In this document: in pieces, positions 7,701-12,198 of the stretch | Position numbering within the stretch: the first letter of the stretch is position 1 | Layout: every line of letters begins with the position of its first letter | Assembly (NCBI GenBank): GCA_964610165.1 | Contig: CAZSUZ010000033.1 | Location: 1-12,198, forward strand | Source: MFZZ01 sp964610165 | GTDB lineage: Bacteria; Patescibacteriota; Microgenomatia; UBA1406; GWC2-37-13 | Reading direction: 5' to 3' | Length of the DNA: 12,198 bases | Program-made: the position numbers and the translations under genes | Notes under the pieces: model-generated | Told to the model about the DNA's origin: nothing | Databases searched by the model: none | What the model saw: only the letters and a program-made list of their open reading frames with translations

Positions 7701-8850
7701 GTCTGCAACAGCATCAGAATTTTATTTCAATCTCAGTACAATTCCCGATACAGATATTTCCGAAGATGATAAAGTAAAAAGGGATCGCTTCCGTTTTAAA
7801 ATACTTACTAAATTTAGAGGTAAAGAAGAAAGTGATTATCTTAGTAATGTACCTCATTTAAAGAAAATAATGGATTTTTATACAAACCTGTATGATAAAG
7901 TTGGGTCAAAAGCAGATAAAGACAAAACTCCAAAAGAATTTGCCTTACTTCAACTGAGTACCGATCTATCTATTGCAAGACAGAGAGCAGTACAAAATAA
8001 TGAAGCACAAATAAAAGATGAATATGTTACTGATGATACGATCCGAAATATGATGTTTGGCGCGGATGGTCTCATAAGTTATTTTGATAATATGGTTGGA
8101 GGAGATGATACTGAAAAACGTAAAAAATATTTTGGAGACGGAGAACAAGATTTGGGTGAAGTAAATGGTTTTTATCAAAGATGGTCTTTTTCTAAAGAAC
8201 AAGACAATCAATCAACTATTCTTCCAGAAGGTGATACTAATATGAAATATTTACTTGAAGATAATGAAAATCCTCAAGCACTAGATAGACGTTTAGGAAC
8301 AGATATGGCTTTTGTCAAAGCCCAGGAAGTACTTAATAAAGTACCAGGTGTATGTAAGAAAGCTGGTGATGCTAAAGATATTGATGGTTGGTTTGGTGTT
8401 ATAGAAGAATTACATAAAGAAATGACGGTTATAGCAGATGAAGATCAAGCTAAAGAACAAAAATATCAGCAACTTTTATATCAAACGATATGTAACTGGT
8501 TTTCTATGGATAGTGATGTAGAGAAATTTTTTACAGGTGCTTTCGCTCAAATGAAACTTGGGACTGATGTTGCTATGGCAACACTTAAGTCTAATAATAT
8601 GAGTAAATTTCTTCTTGATCAGGATTTAAGAAGACAATATTTAATTTTACTACTTGATAAGTCTTATATTAAATCAAGTAATTATGATGCAATAGGAGGA
8701 TGGGGATTTAGTACAGCAGAAATGGTGGCGGGAGTTAATTTAGGTGAAATTTTAAGTAAGCAAGTAGCATATGCCATTGCTGGTGCATTGCTTGTAACTG
8801 TAGTAACTGCAATTAAAGAAGGGTATGAAGAAGAAGTAGAAGAAGAGTAA
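4711..8850 (+). CDS. Giant tail-anchored protein (1379 aa) beside T4SS-like genes, unknown function
   Basis: I recognise no domain. There is no signal peptide; the N-terminus (MAENESGARVPFETR) is soluble. Almost the whole chain is charged, helix-prone and rich in K, E, D, N and Q. Residues about 205-255 are a low-complexity linker (Q, E, N, K), and 255-325 look coiled-coil-like. A more globular, aromatic and glycine-bearing middle (about 670-850) includes NPLAGWGKFGHRGRG and DQAGWPFAGFNN. Only three cysteines occur (611, 1215, 1261), as expected for a cytoplasmic protein. One hydrophobic segment lies at the very end (about 1352-1367), followed by the acidic tail KEGYEEEVEEE, so the bulk is probably cytoplasmic and anchored at its C-terminus. 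No Walker A motif is visible, so it is not an obvious ATPase. It has its own leaderless promoter and lies 41 bp before the pilin-fusion gene. I infer a structural or scaffold role at the membrane machine. Confidence 0.9.
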   Translation: MAENESGARVPFETRIKESFSLEWTKADTPDKKKSLLQRILKIIKDMVANADTAVNEAEKAKSGVIPRSAKEAKEAAAQPVIEFLQFLTGNNGQPLDIEALQSLGLNDTQQTFIQTLANKTQSADSATFLANIINKATDKDNPQYLTVSKPGEQKTQLEKDFDMVRLNPVAADSMRESMLKLSEKGKIKDTQGNVLTVADVDQKFQTTRQSEEQQKTSNNEKTEENEEQYNLPQNPMEMRGGNRKKRGVEDENRISQYKEIMDKLRNGDTNRFQELNAELDANRLQIRAIEQNEQLSKEARKAQIDGLSSTQDEKSEELRQLTDEVNGALNYLLTGEFPGEPFADETAVKNFIKDRLKINSDYELEKVQRFMQEGTGTLDGSYEGYQDLAAKVNRDYTVEAIRSKIIINGRIDIDAVKKLQAEIEDDLGVLFETLYNSPKGSFEESFSSYSEGQMLRKITQHLRVQLNRILNEEPDQKKRSKFKEIFNDMIISPIQRRPALERIVHQYQQVGATIDLEKLRDILKTYNITSLQEFYNDDLTATINDLMPSFIQYLFVQNGNDMINNFFQLVQEEESIDKDLIFDVDKNVNNKENKKDRKSKKFVLKYREQCIDYMYEVINQVHKAKGNTDEISKDRINARFSRAYLDNFLLTLRGIKVMSKANPMFEKFGDLPFDKLITGIFNPLAGWGKFGHRGRGHQESGDAETTEFSGMNNFSFNEIALHDFIKKYGDTFDNFHPAQMKKEGDKRVMYRIFPGNKQLMEDLRTGRWDAYYTMDEVYKGMVFGNVIDQAGWPFAGFNNKTIKRLSLDYMKDENGNGIEYGNLTRKQKLELKYKTSGVVTAFWDVEGFANEDTANMFVQHLFDEKVRAIDKEKHLRDAETKKGRPLTQEEKNDVIRAEIMKIKDGEFNNMDWLKKMGEYTKEDKRFDKIFDVKIEGKDTKVAFREYRMHRINSLKGEVFHQLLLKDPNAWLAEMVQTYPELSEGTVSYKDNNGESKSATASEFYFNLSTIPDTDISEDDKVKRDRFRFKILTKFRGKEESDYLSNVPHLKKIMDFYTNLYDKVGSKADKDKTPKEFALLQLSTDLSIARQRAVQNNEAQIKDEYVTDDTIRNMMFGADGLISYFDNMVGGDDTEKRKKYFGDGEQDLGEVNGFYQRWSFSKEQDNQSTILPEGDTNMKYLLEDNENPQALDRRLGTDMAFVKAQEVLNKVPGVCKKAGDAKDIDGWFGVIEELHKEMTVIADEDQAKEQKYQQLLYQTICNWFSMDSDVEKFFTGAFAQMKLGTDVAMATLKSNNMSKFLLDQDLRRQYLILLLDKSYIKSSNYDAIGGWGFSTAEMVAGVNLGEILSKQVAYAIAGALLVTVVTAIKEGYEEEVEEE

Positions 8851-8856
8851 TATAGA

Positions 8857-8885
8857 TAGACAACTTTTTTTTATTCGCATATAAT
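8857..8885 (+). promoter_or_regulatory. Near-consensus promoter for the pilin-fusion gene, leaderless
   Basis: TAGACA (8857-8862, five of six to TTGACA), a 17-bp spacer, then an exact TATAAT (8880-8885). The hexamer ends 6 bp before ATG 8892, the same spacing as at 4711, so transcription should start at the A of ATG. This is the best promoter match in the window and lets the gene be transcribed independently of the 1379-aa gene. Confidence 0.65.
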
Positions 8886-8896
8886 AAACTTATGCG
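8876..8896. repeat. CGCATA/TATGCG inverted repeat bracketing the -10 box and start codon
   Basis: A perfect 6-bp inverted repeat (8876-8881 and 8891-8896) with a 9-bp spacer. Flanking bases extend the symmetry with one bulge (ATTCGCATA against ATTCCGCATA). The left arm overlaps the first two bases of TATAAT and the right arm contains the ATG. If the mRNA is leaderless the left arm is not transcribed, so a protein-binding operator fits better than an RNA hairpin. Confidence 0.35.
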
Positions 8897-10877
8897 GAAT
8901 AAAATAGCTTCATTACTAATATTATTTTTTTGTTTAATTTTTGTAAATAATGTATATTCTCAAGATACTCCTGAGGTAAGGAATTGTTTAAAAATGCAAT
9001 CGTTAGGTAGATGTGATACATATTTAACTAATGTCAAAACATGCTTAGAGAAAATCCCTTTAACAGATTTTGCTTGGAATTGTTCGGAAACTGATGATTT
9101 TGGTCAGCTAAATCAAAATAATATTAGGAGATGTAGTACAACTTTTTCTAATTTTGTTTGTAATAATTTGGAAGGTATTAGTAATGTAGCAGGAGTCTTC
9201 TCTAGAAGTTGCCAGAATGTTTGTAATAATACTGGTAATACTCATTTAGGCGATTTAAATTTATTGGCGGAAAATAAGATTAATGGTAGGGATAGAGCTA
9301 CCCCAACGCCTACTCCGACATTACCTGTTGATAGTGTTGATGCCCTGGATCCTTGTATAAATTTAATAGATAATACAAAAGGTTGCTTCGATAATTTAAA
9401 TGCGTTAGATGCTTGTTATGATGGATTAAATCCTGGACATGGAGTATGGTCGTGTATAGGCAGTGATGGAGAAGAATTAGATGAACAAATATGCGAAGAT
9501 GCATTTATTCGTAGAATTCAGTCATCATTTATACAAAAAACAGGACAATCTTGTAATGATAGATATGTTAGTCCGCGAACCAATGAAGAAAAAAGCAATG
9601 GATCATTAAGAATTGGTTTCAAAACACAAAGAAGCTATAGAACTTCAGGTTCTAATGCTCCGTTTGCTGATCCAGTTACAACTCCAACTCCTGGGATAGT
9701 TTATGATGCACAAAATCCAGAAATTTTAGATAAATATGAAGAATTATTAAATTGTGGCTTTGCTGATAATAGTAGTAAAAATAGATGTTGTCCAACAGAT
9801 ATAGACATCTCTGGGTTATCATCTGAGATGAATATTGGGGAATTAGAGGGTAATCAATGTTTAATTCCTTTTGTTAGCGAGAGTATATGTCCTTCTTGGG
9901 CTTCCTCAAATGGTTTACGAGATAAGGTTGTTCAATTAGCTACAAGTGATTTTCAAACAAAGCTTGACGGTTTACAAACTCTATCAGATGAAGATGGAGG
10001 TCAGATAAGGGAATGTTATGTAGGTAAATGTGAAGTAGTTGGTGCAGATAGAGTATGTGTTGGTGAAGGTGGGCTTGCAGCATGTGCTCGTTATATAACA
10101 GGTGATTCAAATAAAGATGCTTTTGCTGCTTGTGCAAAATGCATGGGTGATAATGAGGGAGCTAATAAGTCAAAAAAAGTATATACAGCATTAGGTTGTA
10201 TAAATACCAGTTTTGATGGATTCATCAGTGATGTATTCAGTTTAGGAATAGGAATAGCTGGATTGACAGCGTTATTTTGTATTATTTATGCAGCCTTTAC
10301 ATTGCAAACTTCTCAAGGTAATCCAGAACAAATTCAAAAAGCTCAGGAAAATCTTACTTCATGTATTTCAGGACTTATTTTGATTATATTTTCTGTGCTG
10401 TTTTTAAGAATTATTGGCGGAGATTTATTAAGAATTCCTGGGTTTACTAACGAAATTGATACATCTGTTAATCAAAGTAATAACACTCCAACAATTGCAG
10501 CTCAACAGAAACTGCAGCCAACTACTATTGCAACAGTGAATCCAACAATAACAAGTGTTCCTATTAGTACAATAACACAAATTCCAACCGCAACAACAAC
10601 TCCCATTGCGACACCTCAACCTATTGGAACAGTAACGGGAACTATAAGAGCAGGTTCAACTTTATATTTTAGTAATGATACAGTTAACCCAAGTTTAACA
10701 GTTGAATTTCCTAATGCTCAATTTGTTTATCAAACAAACGATAATTTATATCTTTATTCAGATACCATGAATGCATGGGTAGCAAGGGCTAGTGTAGATC
10801 TTACGAATGAGGGTCAATTATTTCAAGTAGTTGAAGTTGAGTATCCTAGTTATCTTACTTCTAATATAGCAAATTAG
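8892..10877 (+). CDS. Exported cysteine-rich surface protein with embedded VirB2-like T4SS pilin hairpin
   Basis: 661 residues. A signal peptide (1-23, cleavage likely after VYS) leads into an extracellular region with 26 cysteines. This region holds two similar Cys modules (C32-C41-C51-WNC64-C81 and C155-C165-C175-WSC188-C201) joined by the linker TPTPTPTLP (137-145). A second TTPTP linker (263-267) and a further Cys-rich part follow, including CAKC (414-417). Then comes a pilin-like hairpin: VYTALGCI (430-437), TM1 about 449-469, cytoplasmic loop TSQGNPEQIQKAQENL (473-488), TM2 about 490-508, and DLLRIPGF (511-518). This pattern is typical of CPR T4SS pilins (VirB2/TrbC-like). Both ends would be outside. 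A Thr/Pro-rich stretch (about 520-580) connects to a small C-terminal beta-rich domain (583-655). Normal VirB2-type pilins have about 100-150 residues, so this is probably a specialised pilin, tip or adhesin. It has its own leaderless promoter and is convergent with a VirB6-like gene. Confidence 0.85.
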   Translation: MRNKIASLLILFFCLIFVNNVYSQDTPEVRNCLKMQSLGRCDTYLTNVKTCLEKIPLTDFAWNCSETDDFGQLNQNNIRRCSTTFSNFVCNNLEGISNVAGVFSRSCQNVCNNTGNTHLGDLNLLAENKINGRDRATPTPTPTLPVDSVDALDPCINLIDNTKGCFDNLNALDACYDGLNPGHGVWSCIGSDGEELDEQICEDAFIRRIQSSFIQKTGQSCNDRYVSPRTNEEKSNGSLRIGFKTQRSYRTSGSNAPFADPVTTPTPGIVYDAQNPEILDKYEELLNCGFADNSSKNRCCPTDIDISGLSSEMNIGELEGNQCLIPFVSESICPSWASSNGLRDKVVQLATSDFQTKLDGLQTLSDEDGGQIRECYVGKCEVVGADRVCVGEGGLAACARYITGDSNKDAFAACAKCMGDNEGANKSKKVYTALGCINTSFDGFISDVFSLGIGIAGLTALFCIIYAAFTLQTSQGNPEQIQKAQENLTSCISGLILIIFSVLFLRIIGGDLLRIPGFTNEIDTSVNQSNNTPTIAAQQKLQPTTIATVNPTITSVPISTITQIPTATTTPIATPQPIGTVTGTIRAGSTLYFSNDTVNPSLTVEFPNAQFVYQTNDNLYLYSDTMNAWVARASVDLTNEGQLFQVVEVEYPSYLTSNIAN

Positions 10878-10908
10878 TTTTAAAAACGGTTTTTATTTGT
10901 CTCACCTA

Positions 10909-12198
10909 TTAACTAGTAGCTTTTCCGGCAGCATTTGCTACTGCATCTCTTTTTGCGAGGGCATTTGCTAACTTGTCATCAGGATTATCACCTAAAAATC
11001 TGCCAGCCCATCCTAATCCAAATCGTTGTAATGATGGACTATTGTTATATACGCCAAACTCACTTGCTAATGAACGTGCTCTGAAGAATAAACCTGTACC
11101 ACCAGCTACTGCAGTGCCACTTCCACTTAATAATTTACCTGGAGAAATACTGAGTGGTAAATCTTCTATTCCAAACGTTTTTTTCACAAGTTGTACAATA
11201 TCTGGAATTAAAAAAAGTAAACTAATTGCTATGAGCATAACAAATCCATCTGTTTCAACAGTATAAAGATAAGGCGGTTTCCAGAATTCAGAAGTATCTT
11301 TATTAAATCCAATACGTTCGCCATCAATATTAAAATATTCAATAGTTCCTTCATTTTCAATAGCGGATGCATTAAAGGATCTTAAGTATGCAACATTTGC
11401 AATAAGTCCCGATGTCATAATCAGTACGCTTACAATAGGAAAAATCATAAGATTAAAAAAAAGTCCTTTGAACCAAAATCCAAATGTTGAATTGTTTGGG
11501 AAAGCTTCTAAAAGTAATATAAGAGGAGAAAATATAATTGATAAAATAATTTTTGTATAAGTAGTAAATAACATAAAAAATATACGAAAAAACAAAAACA
11601 AAATACTAATCCAAACTAGAAGGCTTAATATATATGGAACTAAAAACCCAATTGCTAATCCGAGAATAATTCTTCCTAATATGCTTCCAAATAGAAAAGC
11701 AAGAAATTCCCCTGCTACAGGTACAGAGGATAATATTTCACCAGATCGAAGTTTTTCAAAAGCAGGATTAAAAGCACTATAGATTGATACAGCAAAAGTA
11801 ACAATTATAAATCTAAACGTGTATTGTAATGTTTCAGGCACTAAAGATAAAATAGCACCACCTGATCTAAAAACATTATTATTACCAATAGTTCTGGAAA
11901 ATAATGTCCAAGTGCTTTGATTAAAGATATCACCATTCCACCCTAAAACTTTAATAACGTCTGCTCTTCTTCCCGTATCAGATATATTTTGAATAATAAC
12001 ATCTCCAGCAAGACCCATTGCAATATACATAAAATCTATAAGAAATCCAGCAATGGGAAAGGAAAATGTAATAAGTATTAAAGATAATATTATTTTGGGT
12101 ACTGCATTTTGAATTGAAATTGCAGCTTGAGCATTAAGGCTAGATTGAAACATAATTACAAAACCAATAATGACTGTAATTAATACTAAAATCATATA
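10909..12198 (-). CDS. VirB6/TrbL-like polytopic T4SS membrane protein, 5' part missing
   Basis: Open on the minus strand from the right edge to TAA at 10909-10911. The ATG at 12195 is preceded in the window only by TAT, and family members usually have further N-terminal residues, so the true start is probably outside. Counting from that ATG, the visible 428 residues have hydrophobic segments at about 1-17, 32-63, 115-140, 160-225, 240-268 and 315-332. Characteristic stretches are SIQNAVPKIILSLILITFSF (27-46), TYTKIILSIIFSPLILLLEA (212-231) and SLLFLIPDIVQLVKKTFG (325-342), the pattern of CPR VirB6/TrbL-like inner-membrane channel proteins. A Gly/Ala-rich, probably cytoplasmic tail (350-428) follows. 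VirB6 proteins form part of the translocation path and act with VirB2 pilins, which fits the convergent neighbour 31 bp away. The family call is by remembered pattern, not by search. Confidence 0.75.
   Translation of the reverse strand, partial: YMILVLITVIIGFVIMFQSSLNAQAAISIQNAVPKIILSLILITFSFPIAGFLIDFMYIAMGLAGDVIIQNISDTGRRADVIKVLGWNGDIFNQSTWTLFSRTIGNNNVFRSGGAILSLVPETLQYTFRFIIVTFAVSIYSAFNPAFEKLRSGEILSSVPVAGEFLAFLFGSILGRIILGLAIGFLVPYILSLLVWISILFLFFRIFFMLFTTYTKIILSIIFSPLILLLEAFPNNSTFGFWFKGLFFNLMIFPIVSVLIMTSGLIANVAYLRSFNASAIENEGTIEYFNIDGERIGFNKDTSEFWKPPYLYTVETDGFVMLIAISLLFLIPDIVQLVKKTFGIEDLPLSISPGKLLSGSGTAVAGGTGLFFRARSLASEFGVYNNSPSLQRFGLGWAGRFLGDNPDDKLANALAKRDAVANAAGKATS

Noticed and set aside
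8871..8879. TTATTCGCA as a DnaA box near the promoter at 8892
   Set aside because: Mismatched to TTATNCACA, single copy and inside a promoter; no cluster of boxes is seen, and no origin is supported although rpmH-yidC-jag often lies near oriC.
10881..10894. AAAAACGGTTTTT as a bidirectional terminator between the convergent genes
   Set aside because: The stem is five A-T pairs with a three-base loop, too weak to call; how the convergent genes terminate stays open.
692..12198. Recoded UGA (as in Gracilibacteria/SR1)
   Set aside because: All genes are complete with TAA or TAG stops and contain no in-frame TGA; nothing suggests a non-standard code.
1..12198. CRISPR array, tRNA or rRNA genes, insertion sequences
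   Set aside because: I saw no regularly spaced repeats, cloverleaf-like sequence, rRNA signature or transposase; every gap between genes is under 80 bp.

Overview
This AT-rich window most likely comes from a Patescibacteria/CPR bacterium, with Microgenomates-type lineages the best guess. The signs are a type IV secretion (T4SS) pilin hairpin of a type I know from that group (YTALGCI ... SQGNPEQ ... RIPGF), a matching VirB6/TrbL-like membrane protein, a shortened ValRS, an rpmH-yidC-jag block without rnpA, a YYY/DUF2298 membrane protein, and genes that almost all lack Shine-Dalgarno sites. The lineage is inferred from protein features; no marker tree was possible. All genes read in the standard code and every visible stop is TAA or TAG.

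Left part (1-4641). A truncated minus-strand gene for a YYY-family (DUF2298, GT-C-like) membrane protein runs off the left edge. Its 5' end faces valS across a 77-bp divergent promoter region. To the right, a compact plus-strand cluster holds valS, rpmH (45 codons), yidC (GTG start), jag/khpB and a 64-codon single-TM protein, with gaps of 24, 22, 41 and 8 bp. This is translation and membrane-protein-insertion housekeeping.

Right part (4711-12198). This looks like one side of a T4SS-like cell-surface machine. A 1379-residue, mostly soluble protein with one C-terminal TM segment is followed by a 661-residue exported cysteine-rich protein. The latter carries a VirB2-like two-helix pilin hairpin between two extracellular regions. 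A convergent minus-strand VirB6/TrbL-like polytopic membrane protein runs off the right edge. No ATPase (VirB4/VirD4) lies in the window, so the rest of the machine, if present, is probably beyond the right edge.

Regulation. Several genes have an exact TATAAT a few bases before the start codon. At 4711 and 8892 the hexamer ends exactly 6 bp before ATG, which would start transcription at the A of the start codon and give leaderless mRNAs. The most unusual content is the pilin embedded in a large disulfide-rich ectodomain protein, the giant tail-anchored neighbour, and the leaderless promoter architecture.
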